Below, piece by piece: positions 1-10,879 of a DNA stretch of 64,000 bases (positions are counted from its first letter, which is position 1; every line of letters starts with the position of its first letter). This DNA is from Odobenus rosmarus divergens. Lineage: Eukaryota > Chordata > Mammalia > Carnivora > Odobenidae. The DNA lies in assembly GCF_000321225.1 (NCBI RefSeq), contig NW_004451652.1, positions 1 through 64,000 of the forward strand. The letters run 5' to 3'. Below the pieces are notes generated by a model. It searched no databases and was not told where the DNA came from. It was given only the letters and a program-made list of their open reading frames with translations. The translations under genes and the position numbers were made by a program.

Positions 1-90
1 TTCAGAATGGTTTGATCCCTATTCAGCTGAATTCCTGAGACCAGACGAAATCCAGGTCTCCTACTCCTCCGCCATCTTGCTCCGCCCCCT
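1..90 (-). mobile_element. L1 5' end (5' UTR start), cut by window edge
   Basis: Read on the minus strand, the first 90 bases begin AGGGGGCGGAGCAAGATGGCGG and continue as the 5' UTR start of a young carnivore L1. The element runs leftwards out of the window, so its ORFs are not visible. A complete 5' end is uncommon because most L1 copies are 5' truncated. The AAGATGGCGG core near the start (complement of 69-78) matches the YY1-type site known near the start of the human L1 promoter; use here is inference. Target duplication cannot be checked because the other flank is outside. Confidence 0.8.
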
Positions 91-269
91 AGGATAATTA
101 AATTCTTAAAAGATTATCTATGATTTAGATTTCACTTAGAATAAAATCCATACCTTTTACCACAACCTATAAAACTCTGCATTATCCAGTCTCTCCTACC
201 TACCAGCGTCATTGCCTGTCACTTGCACCTTGCTCACCGTGATCTAACCAACACCGATCTGCTTTCTGA

Positions 270-800
270 GACTTGAACACACCAAAGTTTTTCTCTCTCC
301 AGGGCTGTTTTACTTCCTTCTTTCAGTCTAGAATGTCCTTTCCCCTCCTCTTGGCATGTCTGACTCCTTATCTTCACTCGGGAGTCAGTTTAAATGGGAC
401 CTTTTCAATGAAAACTTCCCTGACAATCCTAATTTATGTTGCCACTCATCCATCCTCCACCATATCACCCTGCTTATTTTTCCATAGCACTCATCGAAAT
501 AAAAAACTAATTTGCTTTCTTGTTTATTTTCTGTTTCCCCACATCCTCAAACCTTCTAGAACTGTGAGGTCCAGTACAGTAACCAGTAGCTACATATGAC
601 TATTTAAATTAATTAAATAAAATTGCAAATTCCATTCCTCAGTTGGTCTCAATAATACAGAGAACATTTTCAACTCACAGAAAATTCTATTAGACAGTGC
701 TAATCTAGAATATAATCTCTGAGAGCAAGAGAAAGCTCTGACCAGTGTCCACAGTAGCAGTCAATCCATAATAGTTCTCAATTAGTTAAATGGATGGATG
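270..800 (+). mobile_element. L2 LINE 3' region, split by MER5A
   Basis: The sequence follows the L2 3' region: 'gaatgtcctttcccc', then 'aacttccctgac', 'ccatagcactcatc', and after the MER5A insertion 'tagaatataatctctgagagc' towards the 3' end. It is ancient and diverged. The short open frame across 273-599 is L2-derived, not a gene. Confidence 0.75.
562..702 (-). mobile_element. MER5A (hAT-Charlie MITE)
   Basis: Both ends resemble MER5A terminal repeats (ctgtgaggtccagtac ... attagacagtgcta) around a TTTAAATTAATTAAAT core. It is flanked by an 8-bp duplication, ttctagaa (554-561) and atctagaa (703-710), matching the NTCTAGAN preference of this family. It interrupts L2. Confidence 0.8.
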
Positions 801-869
801 GATGGATGGATGCAAGGATGGGTGGATGGAACGATAGGTGGATGGATGGATAGGTGGGTGGTTGGGTGA
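791..869. repeat. (GGAT)n microsatellite
   Basis: Imperfect 4-bp repeat, GGAT units drifting to GGGT and AGGT. It sits at the 3' end of the L2 copy and probably grew from the L2 tail. Confidence 0.9.
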
Positions 870-964
870 ACTTCCATTTACACATAATCATTAAGAAGTA
901 TTATATTCCAGCTAATGTAATAATACAGCTTCTATTCAATCTTCTATTCCTAATATTACTTTAT

Positions 965-976
965 TTTTTAAAGATT

Positions 977-1015
<39 letters not shown>

Positions 1016-1186
1016 TTTTAGAGTGAGAGTGTGTGAGTGGGGGGAGGGGCAGAGGGAGAGAGGAAAGGAAAGACTCTCAAACAGACTCCATGCCCAACAC
1101 AGGGCTCAATCTCATGACCCTGAGATAATGACCTAAGCCGAAACCAAGAGTCGGATGTTCAACCAACTGAGCCATCCAGGTGCCCC
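965..1186 (-). mobile_element. CAN SINE (SINEC)
   Basis: Reverse-complement SINEC: an expanded (TTTA)n/T-rich tail at the left, then a GA-rich body, then the tRNA-like head ending 'gagccatccaggtgcccc'. Target duplication tattcctaatattact (945-960) against tattcctaatactatt (1188-1203). The long ATTT stretch at 974-1018 is its expanded tail. Confidence 0.95.
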
Positions 1187-1364
1187 TTATTCCTAATACT
1201 ATTTTAATAGGGTGAGATGAAGTCTACTGACCCTAAAGTATATCTAGTATCATTTCATCTTTTTTGAAAGTACTCTTGAAAGAAACGTTCATGACTTGAA
1301 CTAGAGCCAAGGACCATAAAGATCCCTTTACAAAGAAGCCTTAGTCTTTAGATCACAGCTATGG

Positions 1365-1600
1365 TAAGAATAGAAAGAGCAGGAGTTTGTACTCTGGTAA
1401 ATACATCCTCAAATCCTAACTCTGATATTTACTAGTTGAGTTTTTTGTACGTTTTGTTGTTGTTGTTGTTTTGGAGAATTTACCTCATCTTTCTGAATCC
1501 TATTCCCCTCATATGTAAAATGGAAAAAGAGTACCAACTTCACAGGGTTATTCTGAGATTACATGCTTGGCTTAGAGTAGGCTCTAATCAAATGGTAAAT
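1365..1600 (+). mobile_element. MIR SINE
   Basis: Diverged MIR in plus orientation: 'atcctaactctgatatttactagttg', then 'ctcatatgtaaaatgg' and 'cacagggttattctgag', in the order of the MIR core and 3' half. A (GTT)n expansion at 1455-1471 lies inside it. Confidence 0.7.
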
Positions 1601-2510
1601 GCCATTATAAATTTTCTTGAATTAATGGCATGAAGGTAATTAGAACTTTGGAAATCCTGGTCTATCTTGTATCACTCCTTCTCTGGTATTGTTCTTTGAC
1701 TCAGAAATTTTAGAACTGAAGCCCTGCCCATAAACGCTGTCATTAGCTCTTGGAGGCCTGTCATAAGCATAGTGCTTGGGAAGGGGGTAGAAAGCATTAG
1801 GACTGTGGATGGAGGTTATGGACAGAGGGGAACATGGTAAATACAGAACAGCTACTTACCAAACAGCTCTTGAAATGAACTGTCTCATGTTTTAAATTTT
1901 ATTAAAATCCCTGAAAGTATGAAAGATTTCTAAGGCTCAGTAAGTACATAATTATATGCAGTATCCACTGCATCACTTAATTTCAAGAGTCAAGTAGCTA
2001 CTGTTAAGCTTAGGAAGTATAAAAGATGGATCCTAAGAGATCAACTGGGAGGAGGTTCTAGTTATATGTGTTTTTCTGTTGATAAAAACAAAAGGGTAAT
2101 TTTATAATGTCATCAGAGACAATGAAAGTCCACCACCCTTATTATAGTTTCCCACAGGGAGAGGGCTTATAGAGGACCAGTCTGAAGTTACCGCAATCAA
2201 TTGTCCTCCTAAGCCTATAAAAAACAAAGCAAAAAGGTACATGGTACAAACTTAGGACTAAATTTTAAATCAGAATATGAGTATAACATGAGAGCTTTCA
2301 CCGCTAGTGTATTTGGCTGATTTTCTACATTTCCAAAAGGTGTGTTGGGGGGGCTGTTTCTTTCTTTATAATTTCCATGTTACCTTAGAGCACGATCTTC
2401 TTCGAGGAGAAGAGCTGGAGTGAATTCTGCCTTACAACTCTAAAAGTGATCACTCCTAACCATCCTGGATTCTTGGGGATATTTGGTAGTTACTTAGTTT
2501 AGAACAAAAG
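1601..2510. other. Unique-looking non-coding DNA
   Basis: No open frame of note and no repeat I can name. It is AT-rich with no composition shift. Confidence 0.5.
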
Positions 2511-2521
2511 TATAGAATGTT

Positions 2522-2723
2522 GGGGCGCCTGGGTGGGGGTGGCTCAGTCGTTAAGCGTCTGCCTTCAGCTCAGGTCATGATCCCAGGGTCCTGGGATCGA
2601 ACCCCGCATGGGGCTCCCTGCTCTGTGGGAGGCCTGCTTCTCCCTCTCCCACTCCCCCTGCTTGTGTTCCTTCTCTCACTGTGTCTCTCTGTGTCTAATA
2701 AATAAGTAAAATCTTAAAAAAAA
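2522..2723 (+). mobile_element. CAN SINE (SINEC), young
   Basis: Near-consensus SINEC with head, 'catgatcccagggtcctggg' box, CT-rich segment and AATAAATAAGTAAAATCTT plus A tail. Perfect target duplication tatagaatgtt (2511-2521 and 2724-2734). The A-box region carries an extra 'gtggggg' (CTGGGTGGGGGTGGCTCAG), which would disturb the internal Pol III promoter. Confidence 0.95.
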
Positions 2724-2986
2724 TATAGAATGTTAAATATTTTCTTGAATGACAAGTGAGAATTCCTGTTCTTCCATGGTGAGTCTTTTGGTTTTTGTTT
2801 GCTTGCTTTTTTTCTGAGACTTAAGACCAAAATAAACACAATGGTCTACATTGCAACTATTTGGAATTGGTCAGTGTCATAAGGAAATCAAATTTACTGT
2901 TAAGTCACACATGAAGGTTGGGAATATCTTTGATGTAAACCTTTGTGTGGTATGCATCCAAGAACTAGGATAGAGAACATACTTTT

Positions 2987-3205
2987 TTTTTAAGGATTTT
3001 ATTCATTTATCTTTGAGAGACAGACAGAGACAGAGAGTGCGCAAGCAGCGGGAGGAGAAGAGGGAGAGGGAGAAGCAGACTCAGCTCCGAGCACAGAGCT
3101 AGACGAGGGCCTCCATACCACAACCTTGAGATCACAACTTTGAGATCATGACCTGAGTGAAAACCAAGAGTCGGACGCTCAACTGACTGAGCCACCCAGG
3201 TGCCC
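2987..3205 (-). mobile_element. CAN SINE (SINEC)
   Basis: Minus-strand copy ending 'ctgagccacccaggtgccc'. Flanked by agagaacatacttttt (from 2972) and agagaacatattttt (3206-3220). It contains a short internal repeat, 'ttgagatcacaactttgagatcatgacc'. Confidence 0.92.
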
Positions 3206-3220
3206 AGAGAACATATTTTT

Positions 3221-4259
3221 GTACTAACCATCAGGGGGAAAGAGTTTATGCTTGTGTAGTGTTCTCCTATTTCTGGAGTAAAATATCAAACACTTCGTAG
3301 CCAAGCACAGAGAAAAACACATATGAAGAATAACCTGATTAAACATCAATTTGGGGAAAGAACTCTGCCTTAAAAAGAATATACTGAGGAATATTCTGGA
3401 AGAGGGTTTTTGTTTTTGTTTTTGTTTTTTTGGTAAGACACCTGTGGTAGAATATATATATATATATAAAAGACCTAACGATCCCGAGGCTCTGTAACAC
3501 TGTGTGTTAACCACACTGGAATCAAAATAAAATATAAATGAAATGAAAATAAAGACCCTGAGGGGAAAATTCTTTCCTTTATGGTTTATAGACAATAAGA
3601 GACAAGGATTTTTTTAAAAAGGTCCTGCCACCATTTTACAGAAAGCCTTGCAATGAGAAGGGTGTAGAGCCATTGTCACACAACTTTTGACCTTTGCTTC
3701 TCAGAACAAATGATAAACTTTTGTTTATTTCATATACATGCCCATTACTTGCTGTTATCACTTTACTTTCACTTACAAGATTAATCTCTTTCCCCACCCC
3801 CTCTTCCCTACCCTCCTCCTGTTTTGTGGAAATAGTCAACAATGATTACTCATGTTAAAATGAGAGCCTCCAAATGAAATAAAATGGAGAATTAGAAAGA
3901 GATACTAAATGAAAAAAAAAAAAAAAAACAAGCAAGTAAAGAACAAAAAACGTAACAGAACGCTAGGCTGGAAATCTCAGACATGTTTTCTGTGATCCTA
4001 GATTAATCTCTTCACGGTGCAAGGTCTTGTCTTCCTTTACTATAAAATGAGGACATCCCAATATTGCAGCTCTAAGGGTTTAGCTCTACCTCTTAGGGAT
4101 CTTTGGGATACCTCTGAGTCATGACCTCTAGATAAATCAATGTTAACAGCCTCATGTTATATGCATTTCCCTGATTATGAGTTTCCTCCCTTTTCTTCTC
4201 CATTAGTCTTTGAGTGGGTAGTTTCTTTGGACTTTCCTGGATCCTGTCTATCTTCATAT
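3221..4259. other. Non-coding DNA with simple repeats
   Basis: Contains a T-rich (GTTTTT)n patch near 3405-3432, a short (TA)n at 3452-3468 and an A18 run at 3911-3928. The patch 3470-3560 (ccgaggctctgtaacactg ... aaaataaa) looks like the A-rich end of an old retroelement that I cannot classify. No gene. Confidence 0.5.
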
Positions 4260-4310
4260 GGGTGCTGATTTTACATGTGGGTGCTGATTTTACATGTGGG
4301 TGCTGATTTT
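4260..4310. repeat. 19-bp tandem repeat, 2.7 copies
   Basis: Unit gggtgctgattttacatgt. Two perfect full copies are followed by a 13-bp partial copy. Confidence 0.95.
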
Positions 4311-4450
4311 GGCATCTCCAAAGTCACCAACTGACTTCCTTCAAGTTTCTTTCTCTTTCCTTCTCTTTTTCAATCTATTTTCAATGTTATTTCCCTGTAT
4401 GTCTTCTAGGAATAGTTAACACCATTTTTAAAGCAAAAGCATGTTGACCA

Positions 4451-4644
4451 GGGGCGCCTGGGTGGCTCAGCCATTAGGCGTCTGCCTTCTGCTCGGGTCA
4501 TGATCCCAGCGTCCTGGGATCGAGCCCCGCATCGGGCTCCCTGCTCGGCGGGAAGCCTGCTTCTCCCTCTCCCACTCCCCCTGCTTGTGTTCCCTCTCTT
4601 GCTGTGTCTCTCTCTGTCAAATAAATAAAATCTTAAAAAAAAAA
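4451..4644 (+). mobile_element. CAN SINE (SINEC), very young
   Basis: Almost consensus arctoid SINEC with intact head, GGGATCGAGCCC B-box-like motif and a pure A tail. Perfect 14-bp target duplication aaaagcatgttgac (4435-4448, 4645-4658). The perfect duplication and clean tail mark a recent insertion. Confidence 0.96.
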
Positions 4645-4659
4645 AAAAGCATGTTGACT

Positions 4660-5099
4660 CTGAACAGGAACTCAATCATTTTTATGTCCTGGAACTTTTC
4701 CTCCACCCCAGCAAGTGTCAGGTTACCAAAAAGTGTTGGCCATAGTGCAGAGTACATCAAAAATACCATTCCTCCTGTAATTTCCAATCCTCCTCGTATT
4801 GCAATGCATGGAAAATGCTATGGGCAGAGTCTTTCTTTGTGATTTTATTCTAGGACTAAAACTTACAAAGTAACCATTGGTTAAAAACAAAAACAAAAAA
4901 AAGTAAATGCAAAACCCCAATGACTGAAATGAATAAATAGATAATAAAGTATCACTCGCAATGCTGAATGAGGTGGAGGTAGACCCTTTAAAAAAATTCT
5001 TGGATGGCTAATATTCACTACTAGTGTATCTTCATAATTTAAAACTCAACAAATGTTAAGACATACACAGTACAAGCATTTGCTTCTACCACTGTCCCC
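4660..5099. other. Non-coding DNA
   Basis: AT-rich, with an A-rich patch at 4882-4904. No gene or named repeat seen. Confidence 0.5.
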
Positions 5100-6230
5100 A
5101 TTCAGCAGTTCCTACAACCTTCCAAACAGTACAATTTTTATTAGTTTCTTTGTATAATTATTTGTAGAAGTAATGCTTTATGTAAGATGAATATACATTT
5201 ATCTTCTCTCTCCTAAAACAAGAGGTAGCATATTGTACATACTGTTCAGCACATTGTTTTTTTTCTTCATGTATCTTAGAACTCTATCTATATTGATAAA
5301 CAGAGATTGCTCAGTTTTTGCATTTGATTGCATAGATAGACCATGGTTATCTTAACCAGTTCCCTACTGGCAGACATTTGGGTTGACACAGTCTTTTGCT
5401 AGGAAAAACAATGCTGCAGTACATAACCTTGAACATATGGGACTTTGCATATGTGCACGTTTATCTGTAGGAAAAAACCCTAGAAGTAGGATTGCTAGAT
5501 CAAAGGACATATGCATTTGTTACTTTGACAGATAATGCCAAACTTTCTTCCGTAGATGCTACATCAATTTTTATACTGCTATCAGCAATGTCTGAAAACA
5601 GCCTGTTTCCCCACAGCCTTGAAAACAAAATATTAATAAATTTCTTCATTTTGGAAAATCTGGAATTTTGATTACACACTGGTAAATTATGGTATCTTGG
5701 TGTGGTTTTACTTTGGCTTTCTTTTATATTGAGTGAGGCTGTGCATTTTTTCATGTTTAAGAGCCATTCCTTTTCTGTGAAATGCTGTTCAAATCCTTCC
5801 CTCATTTTCTTGTTGGGTTTTTAATCACCCGTAGGAACCTATTTCTCATATTAAGGCAATTAGCTATTTGGATGACGTGCAATCCTTTTCCTGTCTTGCT
5901 ATTTTTCTCTGGATTTGCTTAGTGTTTTTGTTTTGTTTCCATTCAGAAGTTTAAAATTTATTTTTCTATAAATTTATCGACATTTTTGTTCCAGTCTTTA
6001 GACTTTAGTCATAATGACAAAGGCCTTTCTCACTCCAAAGTTATAAAGGGATCCTCTCATGTTGTCCTCTCCACTATTATAGCTCCATTTTTTAAATCTT
6101 TGGAACTTTTGGAGATAATCCTGGAGTAGGATTAAAAAGAAGGAATTGAACTTAACTTTTTTGGTTGGCCTTACCATTGCCCCAGCTTCGCTTATCGAAT
6201 AATACATCTTTTCTCTCACCAATTTGGGAC
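5100..6230 (-). mobile_element. Old L1 (L1M type), ORF2 3' end
   Basis: Reverse complement of L1 ORF2 C-terminal and 3' sequence. Landmarks in order: 'gcatagatagaccatggttatc', 'accagttccctactggcagac', 'acaatgctgcagtacataacc', 'aagtaggattgctagatcaaagg', 'gtttccccacagccttg', 'gagccattccttttctgtgaa'. Many stops and indels; long dead. Confidence 0.8.
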
Positions 6231-6329
6231 TCCACCTTTAGCAAATGATAAGTTCCTCATACATGCAACTTTGTTTTATGGTCTACACACTCACTTTGGA
6301 TTTACCCAGGGAGCTTTTTGCTTTTTCTC

Positions 6330-6530
6330 CAATCGTCCATGCTCTAGCCGTTCAAAACTACTCACTCTTCCATTCCAAGGTCTTCAACAATGGAGCATCC
6401 CAGTTACATTCATGCCTTTGCACAGGCTGTTCACCCTGCATGGAATGCCGGCCTTACCCTTCTCTGTCTAGCAAATCTTGCTTTGTCCGTTAAGACCCAG
6501 ATAAGCTACCACAGTTCCAAAGAAACGAGG
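6330..6530 (+). mobile_element. L2 fragment
   Basis: Carries the L2 3' motif order 'cacaggctgttcaccctgcatggaatg', then 'ttaagacccagataagctacc'. Strongly diverged. Confidence 0.55.
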
Positions 6531-6539
6531 AGCAGAAAA

Positions 6540-6725
6540 TACCACTATAATTACCAGGCTGGGGAGAGGATATTATGTACATACGTAAACAAGAAGTGAT
6601 GAGAGTAGTTGCCTCCGGGGAAGAGAAACTGATATTAGGATGGAAAGGAGAAAGACTTTTCACTGAGTTTCTTCTGTACTGTTTGAATTTTTATCACATG
6701 ATTTTATTAAGTTTTTAAATATATA
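6540..6725 (+). mobile_element. Old L1 (L1ME/MC type) 3' UTR end
   Basis: Matches the ancient L1 tail pattern 'agtagttgcctccggggaag ... agacttttcactgagtttcttctgtactgtttgaattttt'. The same tail type is seen in the element at 61960-62615. Confidence 0.5.
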
Positions 6726-7265
6726 GTATTTTTTTAAAGAACAATTTCATTTTCAAGGAATGGCATGTAGACAATTCATCTTTGCTGTCCGATGAAATGA
6801 ACAGCATAACAATGTAATAAGTAAAAGACCATGAGAGAATTTTTTGTATCAAAAATACATCATCTCACCTGTGAAGCACCCTTCACCATTCTATTCTCTA
6901 CAGCAATCAACTATGTTCTCGCAGCACATTATACAAACTTCCAAATGGAAGCACATTGTGCACTTCGGTGTTATCATTTGCCTGCCACTCCATTGAATTC
7001 TTGGCTTGTTGCTCATCTTTGGAGCTCAGATATTGAACACCAACTGCTGCCTCTTAGTAAGCTTACAATGTTTCAAGAAGGAAGGAAGGAAAAAGGGGAG
7101 GGAAGAGAGGAAGATATTGAGGGACATTACATTAGAGGGGCCTATTGGAAAGAGAGGAATGAGAAAGGAAAGAGGAGTGTAAATAAATAAAGCAAAAAAG
7201 TGGTATTACATGGACCAAAGATGAGAGTGTGCCATGATTCAAAGCGTAACCATTCAGGATCTCTC
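6726..7265. other. Non-coding DNA with a GA-rich patch
   Basis: 7075-7180 is purine-rich (GGAAGGAAGGAAAAAGG, then AG-rich). The open frame at 6831-7190 runs through this patch and has no recognisable product. Confidence 0.5.
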
Positions 7266-7269
7266 TTTC

Positions 7270-7876
7270 TCTCACGCTCCGCTCCGAATATTTCTAGTCT
7301 TCGCAGGGCAGCTAGAGTAATCTTGTTTAAAAGTATGTCAGATCATGTCTATCTGGACAAACCTCAGCCCCTGCCCCTAGCCAATGGCATCCAATTTTTA
7401 CAGAGTATCAATCAACATTACAATGGTCAGTGTGGTCCCACATAATCTGACTCCTTGCCACTTCTCTGACCTCTTTCACTATTCCTCCCCTAAATACCTT
7501 TCCCCACTCCCACATTGTCCTCCTGGCTATTCCTCCAACACTCTAGATACATTCCTACTGTAGAGGCTTTGCATTTGTTTCTTCTGCCTGGAATATTCTC
7601 TCCATAGGTAGCTCTATGACTCCTTTACCGTCTTCAAGCCACAGACAGCACTTTCCTGCCCTCATTTAAAATTGTAAGCTGCCCTTGAGCCCTGATCTGG
7701 CATTCCCCATCTACTTTCCTTGCTTTATTTTTCTTGATGGTACGTAACAGCTTTTAATATACTATGTAGAGTGTCAAATTACTTTGTCCATCCCTACTAG
7801 AATATAAGTTCATGAAGGAAGGGGGTGCCTGGTACACATTAGGTATCCAGTAAATACCCACTGAATGATGGAACAA
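7270..7876 (+). mobile_element. L2 LINE, long 3' segment
   Basis: About 600 bases in L2 order: 'gtcagatcatgtctatctgg', 'ccaatggcatccaat', 'gcctggaatattctctcc', 'gaatataagttcatgaagg', 'ggtatccagtaaatacccactgaatgatgga' at the 3' end. Confidence 0.8.
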
Positions 7877-8112
7877 AAGCATCTTAAGTTCTGTCAAGTA
7901 AAAACGACCTGGCAAGAAGCAACAGACTTACCTTATGTTTTACAGACTGCTGCTCACCCCCGCATCTCCCACCAAACAGTGTGTCCTGAGATCTAGTGGG
8001 TTTGGGTTGTGATGCTCTTTTCTTCTCACGTTCTTACTTGATAGTCTTATCTCCTGCCCTGAATTCAATTTCCATCCATAATATGAAGTCTATTTTCAAA
8101 TGATATCTAAGT

Positions 8113-8825
8113 ATACAAATGTAGTGATCTGAAGCGGTACATGCACCCCGATGTTTATAGCAGCAATGTCCACATTAGCCAAACTATGGAAAGGGCCAAG
8201 ATGTCCATTGATAGATGAATGGATAAAGAACATGTGGTATACATACACAATGGAATATTATGCAGCCATCAAAAGGAATGAAATCTTGCCAATTGCAATG
8301 ACATGGATGGAACTGGAGGGTATTATGCTGAGTGAAATAAGTCAATCAGAGAAAGACATGTATCATATGATCTGATATGAGGAATTCTTAATCTCAGGAA
8401 ACAAACTGAGGGTTGCTAGAGTGGTAGGGGGGGAGGGATAGGGTGGTTGGGTGTTAGACATTGGGGAGGGTATGTGCTATGGTGAGCACTGTGAATTGTG
8501 CAAGACTGATGAATCACAGACCTGTACCTCTGAAACAAATAATAGATTATATGTTTAAAAAAAAAGAAGATAGTAGGAAGGGCAAAATGAAGGGGGGAAA
8601 TTGGAGGGGGAGACGAACAATGAGAGACTATGGACTCTGAGAAACAAACTGACGGTTCTAGAGGTGAGGGTGTTGGGGGATGGGTTAGCTTGGTGATGGG
8701 TATTAAAGAGGGCACAGACTGAATGGAGCACTGGGTGTTATATGCAAACAATGAATCACGGAACACTACATCAAAAACCAATGATGTAATGTATGGTGAT
8801 TAACATAACATAATAAAATTTAAAA
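8113..8825 (+). mobile_element. Young L1, 5'-truncated (ORF2 C-terminus and 3' UTR)
   Basis: Starts inside the ORF2 C-terminal coding region. The frame at 8151-8375 encodes the L1 tail ([15 protein letters not shown] ... [12 protein letters not shown]) and ends at a stop. The 3' UTR follows, with a G-rich tract (8427-8451), a repeated 'ctgagaaacaaactgacggtt' block and the end 'taacataacataataaaatt'. Perfect 15-bp target duplication aaatgatatctaagt (8098-8112, 8826-8840). Same family as 55146-58821. Confidence 0.95.
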
Positions 8826-9217
8826 AAATGATATCTAAGTGGAACTCTAGCCCAGAGCTGTCTCCTGAATTCAGATATACCTTTGGACCTTTCCCCTGTG
8901 ATGATTTACAGATCTCTCAAATTCAACATGTCCCTACTGAATTCATCTTCCCCTCCTTTCTCAGAGAAGAACATGATCTTCTTGCCAGTTGCCCCAGTCA
9001 TCAATCTGGATGTCACTCTTGACTTCTTTCTCACCCAAACTTATCCAATCAACCACAAAGGCTACTACTATCTCAATATTTTTTGAAACATTCACTTTGG
9101 CCAGAACCCATTTCCACCATCCCCTTATAGGCCACTACTATTTTCCATTTGAATATTGCAACTTGGCCTCACTTTTCCCCCCTAGTTATTCAAATCTAAT
9201 AAACGTAGTTTAACTTT

Positions 9218-9425
9218 ATTGGACATGCTCTAAGTACTTTACATCCATTTAACCCCCCCAGGAATCCTATACAATAGGTTCTATTATTATCCCCATTTTA
9301 CAAGTGAAAAAACAAAGGCACCAAGTATCTGTGTAACTTCTCCAAGTCCTGTCACTACAAAGCAGCGGATCTGAAATTTAATCCCAAGTACTCTGGCTCC
9401 AGAGTCCATGCTCTTTGCCACCATC
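9218..9425 (-). mobile_element. MIR SINE
   Basis: Reverse MIR: 'catgctctaagtactttacatcc', 'ttattatccccattttacaagtg', 'ctctggctccagagtccatgctcttt'. Lies between L2 parts. Confidence 0.85.
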
Positions 9426-9481
9426 TTACTTAGATTCTTTGGATTGAGTCACACCCTTGCTGAAACATTTTAATGGTTCCC

Positions 9482-9597
9482 AAGGAGTCTGGCTGGCTCA
9501 ATCAGTAGAGTATGTGACTCTTGATCTTGGGGTTATGAGTTCAAGCCCCATGTTGGGTATAGAGATTACTTAAAAATAAAATCCTTCAAAAAAAACC
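9482..9597 (+). mobile_element. Short CAN SINE (older form)
   Basis: Short-form SINEC lacking the CT-rich middle: 'ctggctggctcaatcagtagag', 'cttgatcttggggttatgag', 'agagattacttaaaaataaaatcc'. Target duplication cattttaatggttcc (9466-9480) against cattttaatggtccc (9598-9612). Inserted in L2. Confidence 0.88.
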
Positions 9598-10009
9598 CAT
9601 TTTAATGGTCCCCCATTACCCTTAGGATGATGCTCAAATTCCTTCTTATTCCCACCAAAATCTGAATCTTGATCATCTCCCCGTCTCTATCTTTGACTTC
9701 AAAAGACATCCTCACTCCCCTTCCCCCCCTACATCCCTCACCCTACTCTTTGCTCCATCACTAATGAACTTCTTGCAGTCAGTTCCTTGAATGGTTTCGT
9801 GTGCTTGCACATGTTACTCTCTGGGCCTGGGACACTTTCATTATTACCCTATGCTCAATGGCCTGACTTCCCCCCACTTGCCCTGCATGTCTCACCATAG
9901 ACCTTCCTCAGGGAAGCTTCCCTGATCACTCCCCCACTACAACTAGCTCTTGGGACCCTCCATTTTCCTCCTATGCCTCAAGACTGTGCTCTGGGAGTCC
10001 TTTTTTCTC

Positions 10010-10540
10010 ACTACGCATGGTCCCACCATGAGTTGGTCCAGCTATGTGTCAATGGCTCCTAATCTCAAGCTTAATACATCCCACAGAGAATTCTTTCCCT
10101 ATCACTATCTATTCACTTGTCCAAATCTAGGAGTTATTTTCATTCCTTTTGCTCCTTAACACTCTAATCTAACCCTGCAGCAGGTCTGATTAACTCTGTC
10201 TCTAAAAGATATCCCAAATCTATGGACTTCCCTCAGTCTCTCTTGCCTAGACTATGTCAATAGCCTTATAACTAGACTCCATGCTTCACACTTGCCATAC
10301 GGCAGCAAAGTAAACGTTTAAAATGTAAATCAGATCATGCACTCTCCTACTCAAAACATGGCTTCCCAAAATGGCTTTCCATCTCACTTTAAATAAAACT
10401 CTTCCCTTTATATGGCTCAGTCACTTCCCTGACTTCATTTTCTACTCTCTCCTTGCTACTATCTTCCAGTCATACTGCTTTTCTTTCTGTTCCCTGTATG
10501 TGCATCTTGCATCTGCCATGTTTGGATCCATCTGCCAGAG
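10010..10540 (+). mobile_element. L2 LINE, second copy
   Basis: Restarts in L2 ORF2 sequence: 'tgtccaaatctaggagttatttt', 'agactatgtcaatagcc', 'aaatcagatcatgcactctcctactcaaaacatgg'. The open frame at 10371-10874 begins in this repeat. Confidence 0.72.
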
Positions 10541-10879
10541 ACAGAAAACCCAAAATAAAGATGACTTACCCTTACTGGTTATAACACACTCAAATAAAAG
10601 AGATTCAGAAGTAGTCCAAGGTTGGCATGGTAGTTCTGTCATCATCAGGTTCCTAGGCTTCCTCTATCATATAGCTCTGTTGTCCTCTACACAAGGCTTA
10701 AACTACATGGTCCAAGATGTTAGCTCGGACTCCAGCGATCCCATTAACAATCCAGCCAGCAGGAAGGTTAAAAGGCATATTTCTGCCTTTAAGGATATAT
10801 GTATGTTGTTATCCCTTTGGCCCAAACTCTGTGACATGGCCACATCACATTTCAAAAGGAAACCGTATCAATAGTTACT
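10541..10879. other. Unclassified, probably old interspersed repeat
   Basis: Patches such as 'ccaaggttggcatggtagttctgtcatcatcagg' and 'aatccagccagcaggaagg' have the feel of a mammal-wide repeat, but I cannot assign a family. No gene. Confidence 0.3.

Larger units (their letters stand above)
8845..9970 (+). mobile_element. L2 LINE, long copy split by MIR and SINE
   Basis: 8845-9215 matches L2 ORF2 C-terminal sequence ('aaattcaacatgtccctactgaattcatcttcc', 'tggatgtcactcttgac'). It resumes at 9430 ('acacccttgctgaaacattttaatgg') and, after the SINE, continues through 'tctgggcctgggacactttc' and 'gaagcttccctgatcac'. MIR and a short SINE interrupt it. Confidence 0.78.

Noticed and set aside
791..869. 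Possible CRISPR-like or satellite array
   Set aside because: Plain 4-bp microsatellite without spacers.
3224..3595. 123-codon minus-strand frame
   Set aside because: Runs through (TA)n and T-rich low complexity; no domain.
4260..4310. Tandem repeat as functional array
   Set aside because: Only 2.7 copies; too few for a minisatellite with any inferred role.
4451..4530. tRNA-like sequence at SINE heads
   Set aside because: These are CAN SINE heads derived from a tRNA, with target duplications and A tails, not tRNA genes.
8416..8781. 121-codon minus-strand frame, with like frames at 58538-58765
   Set aside because: Antisense shadow of the L1 3' UTR, where the CT-rich strand lacks stops.
10371..10874. 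167-codon open frame
   Set aside because: It begins in L2 sequence and crosses into another probable repeat. No domain or codon bias.
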